Shown here: positions 34,043 to 42,284 of the stretch, one piece after another
How the letters are laid out: each line of letters opens with the position of its first letter
Position numbering within the stretch: position 1 is the first letter of the stretch
Assembly (NCBI GenBank): GCA_964291465.2
Contig: OZ219941.1
Location: forward strand, 131,261 to 195,260
Source of the DNA: JAGWBJ01 sp964291465
GTDB taxonomy: Bacteria; Chloroflexota; Dehalococcoidia; Lucifugimonadales; JAGWBF01
Reading direction: 5' to 3'
Length of the DNA stretch: 64,000 nucleotides
Translations under genes and position numbers: made by a program
The notes under the pieces: generated by a model
What the model saw: the letters and a program-made list of their open reading frames with translations, nothing else
Database searches by the model: none
What the model was told of the DNA's origin: nothing

Positions 34043-34234
34043 TTATCCGCCGATGACAGGGACCGATAGGTTGCGACATATTCGCCGGACCAGTACGTTG
34101 GGGATTTCCGAGTGACGAGGAATGGCCTCGACCGCACCAGTGGACGGGTTCCACCATAGCGAATGGTTACGACCCTCACGCTTCAGGTAGCAACCGTGGC
34201 GTCGGAGGTGGCGGAGCAGCGAGCTCCTCTTCAT
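34043..34234 (-). CDS. hicA: HicA-type mRNA interferase toxin
   Basis: This 63-residue protein has the double-stranded RNA-binding-like HicA fold: KRSSLLRHLRRHGCYLKREG with the catalytic-type His in GRNHSLW. HicA cleaves mRNA independent of ribosomes. The start ATG (34234) overlaps the hicB stop in ATGA, and the antitoxin is upstream, an order seen in part of the HicAB family. The module appears intact. Confidence 0.85.
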   Translation of the reverse strand: MKRSSLLRHLRRHGCYLKREGRNHSLWWNPSTGAVEAIPRHSEIPNVLVRRICRNLSVPVIGG

Positions 34235-34446
34235 TCAACGGCTACGGTTTCGTGTATGGCATCCGCGGGCACACCTCTAAGGCCGTCTTCCCGGCGGTCC
34301 TTGAGGATAAGCGCGATGGCATCTGCCAGGCTCTCACGGGCCGCGTCCTTGGTCCTCCCCTGGCCGTTGGCCCCCGGGATCTCGGGACAGTATGCTATGA
34401 ACCAGCCGTCTTCCGTCTCTATGACAGCCGTGAATTCGTTGCGCAT
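34231..34446 (-). CDS. hicB: HicB-type antitoxin
   Basis: The 71-residue protein has the HicB partial RNase-H fold: FTAVIETEDGWFIAYCPEI at the start, followed by GANGQGRTKDAARESLADAI. This short form lacks a separate C-terminal DNA-binding domain, so autoregulation by HicB alone may be weak. The ATG at 34446 is preceded by GGGGAGG. It neutralises HicA encoded immediately downstream with a four-base overlap. Confidence 0.85.
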   Translation of the reverse strand: MRNEFTAVIETEDGWFIAYCPEIPGANGQGRTKDAARESLADAIALILKDRREDGLRGVPADAIHETVAVE

Positions 34447-34584
34447 GCAGGTCTACCTCCCCGGGTTCCTATCGCTTGAGAGAGCTGCGGCGACAGTGTG
34501 CGCAGCAGCGTCCTCTGTGGACCCCTCGACGGCATGACACCGGAGATGGGTCGGAAAGAGGGGGGACTTGTTTGGCTGGGAACG

Positions 34585-34676
34585 TGGCGGAGGGAATGGG
34601 ATTCGAACCCATGAGTCCGGTTTCCCGGACTAAGCGCTTAGCAGGCGCCCGCACTAGACCACTATGCGATCCCTCC
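34585..34676 (-). tRNA. trnS-GCT: tRNA-Ser (GCT anticodon), CCA encoded
   Basis: On the minus strand the 92-base gene forms a 7-bp acceptor stem (GGAGGGA/TCCCTCC), a short D arm, an anticodon stem with loop CTGCTAA (anticodon GCT, reading AGY Ser codons), a class II long variable arm (GTCCGG-GAAA-CCGGAC), a T arm with TTCGAAT, discriminator G and an encoded CCA. The long variable arm is diagnostic of Ser/Leu tRNA. Confidence 0.93.
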
Positions 34677-34692
34677 CATCTGTTGCACCGTA

Positions 34693-34698
34693 ATTATA
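34693..34698 (-). promoter_or_regulatory. -10 element of the tRNA-Ser promoter
   Basis: A perfect TATAAT on the minus strand lies 16 bases upstream of the mature tRNA 5' end. No convincing -35 hexamer is seen. Apart from this, the ~300 bases up to the Lrp gene hold only the Lrp promoter and the inverted repeat noted with it. Confidence 0.6.
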
Positions 34699-34926
34699 TC
34701 ACCTCGGCGCGGGGCAAGGCAGGGGCGACGGGACGTCCATCCGGGCAGTGCCGGCACCCTCCATCCCGTCCCTTGCCGTTCGTGTTTCGTCACCAGATGC
34801 CGGGTCTGCGACGATCATCGGCCTCTTTGTGATATGCGCAACCAACCATCTGTTGGTGAACAGGTAGAGTAGTTCGTCCAGTTTCGAAGGTTGTGTCGAA
34901 CGCTATCTGTCGAAGGGGGGCCGCCA

Positions 34927-34955
34927 TTGACACAATTCGTACCTTGCCCTATTCT
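34927..34955 (+). promoter_or_regulatory. Sigma-70 type promoter for the Lrp-aconitase pair
   Basis: TTGACA (34927-34932), 17 bases, TATTCT (34950-34955). An inverted repeat ACCAAC-N5-GTTGGT lies about 80 bases upstream (34841-34857) and could be a regulator site, for instance for the Lrp-type protein itself. Confidence 0.65.
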
Positions 34956-34987
34956 GGTCTGTAGAAAGTTTCAGGAGGAACGACGGT

Positions 34988-35428
34988 ATGGATGAACTGG
35001 ACCAGAGGATCATCGCCCTCCTTCAGGCAGACGGAAGGGCCTCCAATGCCAAGATCGCCCGGGAGGTGGGTGTAAGCGAAGGCACCGTGAGACGCAGGCT
35101 CCGCCGCCTGATCGACGGCGACGTGATACAGGTGATCGCCGTTCCCAACCTGGAGCAGATGGGCTACGGCACCGCGGCCCTGGTCGGCATCCAGACCGGA
35201 CCCGGCATGGTGGACGACGTGGCCGCCGCCATCGGCGCCCTGGACGAGGCCCACTACGTCGCCATCACCACGGGGGCCTACGACATCTTCACCTGGGTGG
35301 GGCTGGAGTCGCCGGAGAAGCTGGGCAACTTCCTACGCGGAAAGGTGGGCACCATCCCCGGCGTGACCCGCACCGAGACCTTCGTGAACCTGGCCATCAA
35401 GAAGCGCACCTATGGCCTAGTCCTGTAG
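34988..35428 (+). CDS. Lrp/AsnC family transcriptional regulator
   Basis: The 146-residue protein has an N-terminal winged helix-turn-helix (MDELDQRIIALLQADGR, then REVGVSEGTVRRRLRRL) and a C-terminal RAM domain (residues about 65-146) that binds amino acids and forms octamers. Length is standard. AGGAGG is nine bases before the ATG at 34988. The stop is 27 bases before aconitase, so it may control that gene and itself. Ligand and targets are unknown. Confidence 0.88.
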   Translation: MDELDQRIIALLQADGRASNAKIAREVGVSEGTVRRRLRRLIDGDVIQVIAVPNLEQMGYGTAALVGIQTGPGMVDDVAAAIGALDEAHYVAITTGAYDIFTWVGLESPEKLGNFLRGKVGTIPGVTRTETFVNLAIKKRTYGLVL

Positions 35429-35455
35429 GGCAAGGGTCGACAGGAGGACCGCGGC

Positions 35456-37738
35456 ATGACCAACATCGACTCCACCCCCGAGTTCGTCACCAGGACCTAC
35501 GACAGAATGTCCCGTACCCTAGACGCGGTCCGGGCCAAGCTCGGCAGGCCCCTTAGCCTGGCCGACAAGCTGATGCTCTCACACTTGGACGACCCGGCGA
35601 CCCAGGAGATGGAGCCCGGAAGGAGCTATCTCCTGGCACGGCCCGACCGCGTGGTCCTGCAGGACGTGCTGGGGCAGACGGCCATGCTGCAGTTCATGCA
35701 GACCGGGCGCGACAACACGGCGGTCCCCACCACCATTCACTGTGACCACTTGATCCAGGCGAGGGTCGAGGGCGCATTGGACCTGAAGGAGTCGCTGGCG
35801 GAGAACAGCGAGGTGTACGACTTCCTCAAGTCCGTCGGCGCCAGGTACGGCGTCGGCTTCTGGGGGCCGGGAGCGGGCATCATCCACCAGGTCAACCTGG
35901 AGCAGTACGCCTTCCCCGGCGCCATGATCATCGGCACCGACTCCCACACGCCCAACGCCGGCGGGCTTGGGGCCTGCGCCGTGGGCGTGGGCGGGGCCGA
36001 CGCCGTGGAGGTGATGGCCGGGCTGCCCTGGGAGGTGCTGTATCCCAAGCGCATCGGGGTGCTGCTCACCGGGGAGCTGAGCGGCTGGACGGCGCCGAAG
36101 GACGTGATCCTGTACCTGGCCAGCGTGCTGACGGTGTCGGGAGGCACCAACTCCATCATAGAGTACTTTGGCCCCGGCACCAGGTCCATAAGCTGCACCG
36201 GCAAGGCCACCATCACCAACATGGGCGCCGAGCTTGGGGCCACCACCTCGGTGTTCCCCTACGACGAGCGAATGGCCAGGTACCTGCACGCGACCCGGCG
36301 GGGCGAGCTGGTGGGCCTGGCCGACCGGAACCGGGACCTGCTGACCGCCGACCGGGAGGTGGAGGAGAACCCCCGGGACCACTTCGACCGCATCGTGGAG
36401 ATCGACCTGTCCAACCTGGAACCCTACGTGGTTGGCCCCCACTCGCCGGATAGGGCCCGCCCCATCTCCGCCCTGGCCGGGGAGGTGCGGGACGAGGGCA
36501 ACGGGTTCGTGGACGACCTCTCCACCGTCCTGATAGGAAGCTGCACCAACTCCTCCTACGAGGACATGAGCCGCGCCGCCGACGTGGCCCGCCAGGCCAC
36601 CGCCATGGGCACCGCAATCACCGTCCCCCTTATGGTGACCCCGGGCTCCGAGCAGGTCCGGGCGACCATAGAGCGGGACGGACAGCTCGAGGCCCTCAGG
36701 GCGATCGGGGCCACCGTCCTGGCCAACGCCTGCGGCCCGTGCATAGGCCAGTGGCGCAGGGCCAGGGAGGTCTCCGAGGCCCCCAACTCCATCGTCACCT
36801 CCTACAACCGGAACTTCCCCAGGCGGAACGACGGCCAGCCCCAGACCATGAACTTCATCGCCAGCCCCGAGATCACGACGGCCTTCGCCCTGTCCGGCCG
36901 GCTGTCGTTCAACCCCCTCACCGACGCCCTGAGGGACTCCCAGGGCAACGCGGTGAAGCTCAGGCCCCCCGAGCCCGCGCCCGAGGTGCCCGAGACCCCC
37001 TTCAGCGCCGGCGAGTCTTCCTACTTCCCGCCCCCGGAGGACGGCAGCAGCGTTGAGGTGGCAGTCCGGCCCGACAGCGAGCGCCTGCAGATCCTCACCC
37101 CGTGGCCCGCGTGGGACGGCAGGGACTTTCTCGATGCGCCGGTGCTGCTGAAGGCCCGGGGCAAGTGCACCACCGACCACATATCGCCCGCCGGCCCGTG
37201 GCTGCGCCTGCGGGGCCACCTGGACAAGTTCAGCGACAACATGTTCATGGGCGCGACCAACGCCTACACGGGCAACGCGGGCACCGGGAAGAACGTCGAT
37301 ACCGGGGAGGAGGAGCAGTCCATCTCCTCCATAGCCAGGCACTACAAGTCCCGGGGGCTGCCCTGGGTGGTCGTCGGAGACGACAACTACGGCGAGGGGA
37401 GCAGCCGTGAGCACGCGGCCCTCTCCCCCCGGCTGCTGGGCGGCGCGGCGGTCATCGCCCGCAGCTTCGCCCGGATCCACGAGACCAACCTGAAGAAGCA
37501 GGGCCTCCTGGCCCTCACCTTCCAGGACCGGGCGGACTATGACCGGGTGCAGGAGGACGACCGCATAAGCCTGGTGGACCTGGCGGACATGGCCCAGGGC
37601 AAGCCCGTCACCGCCCACCTCCAGCACTCCGACGGGACCCGGGAGACCCTGCAGCTCGACCACAGCTTCAGCGACAGCCAGATAGAGTGGTTCAAGGCCG
37701 GGTCGGCGCTGAACGTGCTCAGCCGCAAAGGGGGGTAG
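35456..37738 (+). CDS. acnA: Aconitate hydratase (mitochondrial-type aconitase)
   Basis: Aconitase interconverts citrate and isocitrate in the TCA cycle with a [4Fe-4S] cluster. The 760-residue protein has the cluster cysteines in LIGSCTNSSYEDM and NACGPCIGQW (CxxC), the substrate loop GTDSHTPNAGGLG, and a swivelling C-terminal domain with VVGDDNYGEGSSREHAAL. Its length matches the mitochondrial/AcnA short form (about 750-780) rather than the 890-residue form. It is probably co-transcribed with the Lrp regulator from the promoter at 34.9 kb. Confidence 0.92.
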   Translation: MTNIDSTPEFVTRTYDRMSRTLDAVRAKLGRPLSLADKLMLSHLDDPATQEMEPGRSYLLARPDRVVLQDVLGQTAMLQFMQTGRDNTAVPTTIHCDHLIQARVEGALDLKESLAENSEVYDFLKSVGARYGVGFWGPGAGIIHQVNLEQYAFPGAMIIGTDSHTPNAGGLGACAVGVGGADAVEVMAGLPWEVLYPKRIGVLLTGELSGWTAPKDVILYLASVLTVSGGTNSIIEYFGPGTRSISCTGKATITNMGAELGATTSVFPYDERMARYLHATRRGELVGLADRNRDLLTADREVEENPRDHFDRIVEIDLSNLEPYVVGPHSPDRARPISALAGEVRDEGNGFVDDLSTVLIGSCTNSSYEDMSRAADVARQATAMGTAITVPLMVTPGSEQVRATIERDGQLEALRAIGATVLANACGPCIGQWRRAREVSEAPNSIVTSYNRNFPRRNDGQPQTMNFIASPEITTAFALSGRLSFNPLTDALRDSQGNAVKLRPPEPAPEVPETPFSAGESSYFPPPEDGSSVEVAVRPDSERLQILTPWPAWDGRDFLDAPVLLKARGKCTTDHISPAGPWLRLRGHLDKFSDNMFMGATNAYTGNAGTGKNVDTGEEEQSISSIARHYKSRGLPWVVVGDDNYGEGSSREHAALSPRLLGGAAVIARSFARIHETNLKKQGLLALTFQDRADYDRVQEDDRISLVDLADMAQGKPVTAHLQHSDGTRETLQLDHSFSDSQIEWFKAGSALNVLSRKGG

Positions 37739-37784
37739 GCGCGGCTGCGGACCGGGTCCAACGCCCAGGGGCTGCGCGCCGCAT

Positions 37785-38480
37785 CTACCCCAACCCCTCG
37801 AGGCACTCCCGGAGGGGTCTGTGGAGGCAGGTGAAGATGGGGGTGTCCCGCAGGGTGTAGGGGCGGGCCTCGGACTCCCTCAGGGCCATGACCAGGTCCA
37901 GGAAGTCCGAGGGAGAGTCGGTCTCGAAGCCCAGCACGAACTCCTGGTCGTCCAGGCCGAAGGAGTAGCTGGTGCTTATCTTCACCGACGGGTACCTGTG
38001 GCCCACCTGGAAGTGCTCCTCCATCATCCGCTGCCGCTCCCCCTTGGGTAGCTGGTACCAGTCGTGGGTCTTGACGAAGGGGTAGACGAACAGGTAGTCG
38101 CGCCCTATGGCCCGCATAGTCTCCGACGCGCCCTCCTGCCCCTCGTGGCGGTGCCGGTCCACGTAGGGGGAGCGTCGGGTCATGGCCAGGTACGAGTGGG
38201 GCACGCTGAGGTACCGGCCCATCTCGGTGCGGTTGACCTGGGCGGCCAGCGACTCCAGCAGATCCAGGGAGGGGCTGATCTTCCACAGCATGAAGTCCAC
38301 GTCCCCCCGGGTGGCCATGAGGCTGTAGCTCCTGATGCTCATCCGGGAGGCGAACTCCTCCACGACGGCGCAGAGCTCCTCCCGGGACCGCTCCCGGTCG
38401 GCCGGGGGGAGGCGGCGCCACTCGGGGTCCGTCTTGTAGAAGGTGTACTTGACGAAGCTGCGGGCGGACTCCTGCGCCAT
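37785..38480 (-). CDS. hemQ: HemQ-type coproheme decarboxylase (chlorite dismutase family)
   Basis: HemQ oxidatively decarboxylates coproheme III to haem b in the coproporphyrin-dependent pathway. The 231-residue protein has FVYPFVKTHDWYQLPKGER, carrying the reactive-type Tyr and Lys pattern (YPxxK), then HFQVGHRYPSVK with the proximal His, and GLDDQEFVLGFETD near the end. Length is standard (about 230). AGGAGG precedes the ATG at 38480. It is oriented away from nirA, which needs siroheme, but both touch the same uroporphyrinogen-derived cofactor supply. Confidence 0.85.
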   Translation of the reverse strand: MAQESARSFVKYTFYKTDPEWRRLPPADRERSREELCAVVEEFASRMSIRSYSLMATRGDVDFMLWKISPSLDLLESLAAQVNRTEMGRYLSVPHSYLAMTRRSPYVDRHRHEGQEGASETMRAIGRDYLFVYPFVKTHDWYQLPKGERQRMMEEHFQVGHRYPSVKISTSYSFGLDDQEFVLGFETDSPSDFLDLVMALRESEARPYTLRDTPIFTCLHRPLRECLEGLG

Positions 38481-38586
38481 GCTCCTCCTCCTGGGCTCCT
38501 TGGCCCTTGGGGCCGCCTCTCGGGGCCAAAGACCGACGGCAGGCCATTATATCACCGGATGTTGGGGCATCGGGTCACGGAATCTA

Positions 38587-38615
38587 TTGACAATAGTAGC
38601 TATTCTCGATAGACT
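38587..38615 (+). promoter_or_regulatory. Sigma-70 type promoter for the siroheme reductase
   Basis: TTGACA (38587-38592), 17 bases, TAGACT (38610-38615); +1 would be near 38622, leaving a leader of about 145 bases to the GTG start at 38768. Confidence 0.6.
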
Positions 38616-38660
38616 TGGTCGGCAATGAGGTTCGAGGACGACCTGTTCCACCTGTGTAGC

Positions 38661-38747
38661 CGCCCCTGAGTAGGGGGCAGGCTCTGCCAGCATAGCCAGC
38701 ACCTGCGCCCGTCGATGGCACGCCTAGGATGGGCGCAGTTTTATTTT
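38661..38747 (+). promoter_or_regulatory. Leader attenuator: antiterminator / intrinsic terminator before nirA
   Basis: An 11-bp stem (38703-38713 with 38728-38738) is followed directly by TTTTATTTT (38739-38747), a textbook intrinsic terminator located between promoter and gene. Bases 38673-38681 (GGGGGCAGG) can instead pair with the terminator's 5' arm at 38702-38710 (8 of 9 positions). The CCCCT/AGGGG hairpin at 38663-38676 would block that pairing. These mutually exclusive structures look like a regulated attenuator; no known riboswitch class was recognised. Confidence 0.6.
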
Positions 38748-38767
38748 GCTCGATTCAGGAGGTTCCG

Positions 38768-40621
38768 GTGACCGGCCAAGTCAAGGGTACAACGGCTTCC
38801 CAGGAGGATATCCACGCAGAGAGCCTCAGGCTGGCCCAGAATGCCAAGGGGATCATCCCCTTCATGGAGCAGGAAGTGGTCAGCCTGGAGGAGGAGATCA
38901 AGGCATTTCGCGCAGGTCAGCGTGAACCCACCCAGTTCATGCCCTTCCGCCTCAGGCAGGGCGTGTACGGCCAGAGGCAGCCCGACGCCCAGATGCTCCG
39001 GGTCAAGATCCCCGGGGGCATCCTCACGCCCGAGGCCCTGGAGCTGCTGGGAGAGGTGATCGACAAGTACGCGCCCCTCAAGAAGGGGCACGTGACCACC
39101 CGGGAGAACGTCCAGATCCACCACGTCATCCTGGAGGACGCGGGCGACGCCATGCGGCTGCTCGCCCAGGCGGGGCTCAGCACCAGGGAGGCCTGCGGCA
39201 ACACCGTGCGCAACGTGGTGGGGTACGCCCTCTCCGGCGTGTGCCCCGACGAGGTGTTCGACCCCACGCGCTATCTGGCCGCCTACGTGCGGTTCGCCGT
39301 GCGGCACCCCGTCACCCAGAACTTCCCCCGGAAGTTCAAGACGTCCTTCACCGGCTGCGCCGACCACGACAGCGTTGCGTCGGCGGTCCACGACCTGTCC
39401 TACATTGCCCAGGTGCGCAACGAGGGGGGAGTGGAGAAGCGGGGCTTCAAGGTGATGGTCGGCGGCGCCACGTCCATCATGCCCCGGCTGGGGAAGGTGC
39501 TGTACGACTTCGTGCCCGAGGAGGACTACCTGCGGGTGGCCGAGGCCATCTGGCGGGTGTTCGACAAGGCGGCCATGCTCCGGAAGAACCGGATGATGGC
39601 CCGCATCAAGGTGCTCATAGACCGCATCGGCTTCGAGGCGTTCAAGGAGCAGGTCGACGAGGAGCTCAAGGGCGTGGGCCCCATCGACGCCACGCCCCTG
39701 ATGAACATCGACGAGATACAGCGGGAGGAGCCCCCGTCCATCCCCGCCGCCAGCCGAGTTCCTCCACTCAATGGGCAGGAGCCGCCGGCCGAGTTCCTCC
39801 ACTGGAAGGAGAACAACACCATTCCCCAGAAGCAGGCGGGGTACTTCGTGGCCCAGGTCAAGCTGCCCCTGGGGGACATATACGTCCATCAGTTCCCGGT
39901 GCTCGCCGGCATAGTCCGCAAGTACACGGGAGGGCGCGCCCGCACCACCCAGGAGCAGAACCTGGCCCTCCGCTTCGTCCCAGAGGGGTACCTGTACGAC
40001 GTGTGGAAGGAGCTGAAGGAGATCGGGCTGGTGGACTCCGGGGCCCACACCATAACCGACGTGGTCTCGTGCCCCGGCACCGACAGCTGCAAGCTGGGCA
40101 TCACCGCGTCCATGGGCCTGGGCCGGGCCATCAAGGGTGAGCTGGAGTCGTGGAACGGCCTGGGGGAAGACCCGCTGGTCAAGAAGATGCACGTCAAGAT
40201 GAGCGGCTGCCCCAACGGCTGCGGCCTGCACCACATCGCCAGCATCGGGTTCCACGGCGCGGCGATGAAGGGCCCGGGCGGCGTGCAGGTGCCGGCCTAC
40301 GAGCTGTTCCTGGGCGGACACTACGGCGGGAAGACCCACGAGGAGACGCGGTTCGGGCAGAGGCTGCCCGGCGTCAAGGTGCCCGCCAAGAGGGTCCCCG
40401 AGGTCGTGAAGGAGATCGCGGGCCACTACAAGGTGAACCGCCTGGACGGCGAGGAGTTCAGGGACTTCGTGGACCGGGTGGGCATCGAGCCCTTCGCGGA
40501 GATCGCCGGACGGCACCGGGAGGTGGAGGCGCTGGGCCCGGACACCATGGACGTATACATGGACTGGGACAAGCCCGAGGTCTACAAGCTGGAGCGCGGC
40601 GAAGGGGAGTGCGCCGTCTAG
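38768..40621 (+). CDS. Siroheme/[4Fe-4S] nitrite or sulfite reductase (ferredoxin type)
   Basis: The 617-residue protein has two nitrite/sulfite reductase ferredoxin-like repeats and the cluster motifs CPGTDSC (C-x5-C) and SGCPNGCG (C-x3-C) that bind siroheme-linked [4Fe-4S]. It carries out the six-electron reduction of nitrite to ammonia or sulfite to sulfide; nitrite versus sulfite cannot be separated from the motifs. The GTG at 38768 has AGGAGG five bases upstream. A 16-bp direct repeat, 35 bases apart, at 39753-39803 has inserted a short out-of-frame-copied segment in an apparent interdomain linker. The preceding leader suggests control by attenuation. Confidence 0.88.
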   Translation: MTGQVKGTTASQEDIHAESLRLAQNAKGIIPFMEQEVVSLEEEIKAFRAGQREPTQFMPFRLRQGVYGQRQPDAQMLRVKIPGGILTPEALELLGEVIDKYAPLKKGHVTTRENVQIHHVILEDAGDAMRLLAQAGLSTREACGNTVRNVVGYALSGVCPDEVFDPTRYLAAYVRFAVRHPVTQNFPRKFKTSFTGCADHDSVASAVHDLSYIAQVRNEGGVEKRGFKVMVGGATSIMPRLGKVLYDFVPEEDYLRVAEAIWRVFDKAAMLRKNRMMARIKVLIDRIGFEAFKEQVDEELKGVGPIDATPLMNIDEIQREEPPSIPAASRVPPLNGQEPPAEFLHWKENNTIPQKQAGYFVAQVKLPLGDIYVHQFPVLAGIVRKYTGGRARTTQEQNLALRFVPEGYLYDVWKELKEIGLVDSGAHTITDVVSCPGTDSCKLGITASMGLGRAIKGELESWNGLGEDPLVKKMHVKMSGCPNGCGLHHIASIGFHGAAMKGPGGVQVPAYELFLGGHYGGKTHEETRFGQRLPGVKVPAKRVPEVVKEIAGHYKVNRLDGEEFRDFVDRVGIEPFAEIAGRHREVEALGPDTMDVYMDWDKPEVYKLERGEGECAV

Positions 40622-40630
40622 GGGGGCGCC

Positions 40631-40996
40631 TTGGCAGTCAGCCGTAAGCGGGCCCTGGAGTACGCGGACGAGATCATCTCCGTACCCAGGGCCCATGTGC
40701 GAGTGTCGCTCCGGCAGGTGAGGGACGGGGTCACCCTGTTGCACCGGGGCCGGGCCCTCACCAAGTGTCACATCAGCCGATCGGGGATGCGTGCGGCCCG
40801 CTACATGGCCGAGGCCCTGGGGGTGACGCTGCCGGCGCTGGGCGAGTCGGTGGAGGCCCGGGTGTCCACGGGGGTGCTGTGGAGGGCCGTCTCCATATCG
40901 TGCCTGGACTTCCGCAGGCCCGAGTCGTTTACACTCCTGGAGAGGCTCCTGGAGGAGGCGCGGCTGCAGCGGGGCTCAGGAAGCGATAGCGTCTAG
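40631..40996 (+). CDS. Uncharacterised protein downstream of the siroheme reductase
   Basis: The 121-residue protein has no family I recognise. It begins with a probable TTG at 40631, nine bases after the reductase stop, and reads a helical, Arg-rich sequence without membrane segments. Third codon positions are G/C, as in neighbouring genes, so it is probably expressed. Its closeness to the reductase suggests co-transcription and perhaps a function with it. The last four bases overlap the convergent membrane-protein gene. Confidence 0.6.
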   Translation: MAVSRKRALEYADEIISVPRAHVRVSLRQVRDGVTLLHRGRALTKCHISRSGMRAARYMAEALGVTLPALGESVEARVSTGVLWRAVSISCLDFRRPESFTLLERLLEEARLQRGSGSDSV

Positions 40997-41376
40997 CTCT
41001 TCAGCCAGCGCTTGAGCCTGTCGACCACCGTCAGCCGGTCCTCTATGGGGCGTCCCCGCCACCTCTTCTCGTAGGACGATAACGAGCCGCCGGGCCGGAC
41101 GAAGAAGAGGGCGTAGGCGATGACGAACAGCACCAGTCCGGCGACCACCAGGTGGACCACGCTGCCCACGCCCAGAAGGCCCAGTATCAGCGCCAGCAGC
41201 AACAGTGCGAAGCTGCCGAGCATCAGCTTGCTGGGGCTTATACGTATCTTGCCGGAGACGCGGCCCAATGGACCTCCAACGGCCTTGGGAGCCCCCCTTG
41301 GGGCCCGGTCCTTGGGGAGGGAGTCCTCGGCTTGCTTGAGAATCTCCTCGATCTCTTTCATGTACTTGTCGGACAT
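40993..41376 (-). CDS. Small membrane protein with two transmembrane segments
   Basis: The 127-residue protein has a charged N-terminal half (KYMKEIEEILKQAEDSLP) and a pair of hydrophobic segments (residues about 54-90, LMLGSFALLLLALILGLLGV and a second just after), then a cytoplasmic Arg-rich tail. The ATG at 41376 has GGGAGGGG close upstream and is preferred over the 16-codon longer frame. No family was recognised. Similar two-pass proteins of unknown role occur in Chloroflexota. Confidence 0.65.
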   Translation of the reverse strand: MSDKYMKEIEEILKQAEDSLPKDRAPRGAPKAVGGPLGRVSGKIRISPSKLMLGSFALLLLALILGLLGVGSVVHLVVAGLVLFVIAYALFFVRPGGSLSSYEKRWRGRPIEDRLTVVDRLKRWLKS

Positions 41377-41501
41377 GGCCCCTCCCACCGACTCTCCGAC
41401 TTTGTGGCCAGCACAGCGCATCAAATGAAGGGTCTGTACCCTACCTGAATTTTATCAGACGGGCAGTTTGGGCGTCCACCTTGGAGCTGGCTTCGAGGCA
41501 G

Positions 41502-41786
41502 TCAGAAGACGTCCAGGGTGAACCTGGCCCCCTCGGGGGACTCCTTGAAGTCCAGCACCGCCCGGGGCATCCGCTCCATCAGGTCCCAGTCCACCAGGAG
41601 CACCACGGCCCCCTCGTGCTCCACCAGCCGGTCTCCGTCCAGCTCCTCGGCGATGACGATGCCGAAGTCCCCTTCCCCGACCCACATCGGGGGAGTCGCC
41701 AGGCGCAGGAACTTCCCCATCTCCAGGTCCAGTCTCTCCCCGACCCGCTTCAGCTCCTGCTTGGCCCTGTTCGTTACGGTTACCAC
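41502..41786 (-). CDS. HesB/IscA-like fold protein lacking the cluster cysteines
   Basis: The 94-residue protein follows the A-type iron-sulfur carrier fold (VTVTNRAKQELKRVGERL, a beta-rich middle, a VVLLVDWDLM strand and a final RFTLDVF), but has no cysteine at all. A-type carriers need three cysteines to bind a cluster, so this paralogue cannot act as a classical carrier. A GTG at 41786 is the probable start. It lies 15 bases after an EthD-like gene in the same direction. Function is unknown. Confidence 0.6.
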   Translation of the reverse strand: MVTVTNRAKQELKRVGERLDLEMGKFLRLATPPMWVGEGDFGIVIAEELDGDRLVEHEGAVVLLVDWDLMERMPRAVLDFKESPEGARFTLDVF

Positions 41787-41801
41787 TCGCCCTTCGTGCC
41801 T

Positions 41802-42185
41802 CTAGCCACGGGTGGCGAAGCCCTGCTCCGGGAATATCTGCCGGTATACCAGTACCGAAAGGGGGACGTTGGGGACCACCCGGCGGCCCCACTCCGTCGG
41901 GTTGTTCAGGAAGGACTGGTACTCGGGGCTGTGGAGCACGTCCTCGGTCTCCAGCTCGAATATGGCGAGGTAGTGGGGGAAGACGGCGGGAGCCGCCCGG
42001 TCGCCGAACACCGCGTCCCGGACCTCGGGGGCGGAGACGAACCGGCGGGCGCTCACCACGCCGGGCACCCGCTCCAGCTCGTCGATTATGTGCTCCTCGT
42101 CGTACCAGCGGTTCAGCTCGTCCTCCCATTCGGGTGACGGGTCCGTGGTGACGATGAGAATGGCTCTGCCCGTCGGTCCTGCCAT
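41802..42185 (-). CDS. Dimeric alpha-beta barrel (EthD-like) protein
   Basis: The 127-residue protein has the ferredoxin-like barrel pattern of EthD/DUF4286-type proteins: a beta strand (AILIVTTDPSP), then ELNRWYDEEHIIDELERVPG, which matches the acidic helix of the family, and PHYLAIFELE. Members are oxygenases or ligand-binding proteins with broad roles. The ATG at 42185 has AGGAGG five bases upstream. The downstream cysteine-less HesB-like gene is 15 bases away. Confidence 0.68.
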   Translation of the reverse strand: MAGPTGRAILIVTTDPSPEWEDELNRWYDEEHIIDELERVPGVVSARRFVSAPEVRDAVFGDRAAPAVFPHYLAIFELETEDVLHSPEYQSFLNNPTEWGRRVVPNVPLSVLVYRQIFPEQGFATRG

Positions 42186-42284
42186 GGGCGCCTCCTGAAC
42201 CGGGTGTGGGTTGCCGTCCGACAACCTCGGTTTACGGTTTTCGTTACGTGCTCTTCGACATGGTGCAGGCGGCGCCGGCGGACG

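Noticed and set aside
34841..34857. Terminator upstream of the Lrp gene
   Set aside because: The 6-bp inverted repeat has no T-tract; an operator is at least as likely.
38622..38700. Known riboswitch class (Moco, SAM, cobalamin) in the nirA leader
   Set aside because: I compared by eye the conserved cores of these classes and none matched; the structure is described as an unclassified attenuator.
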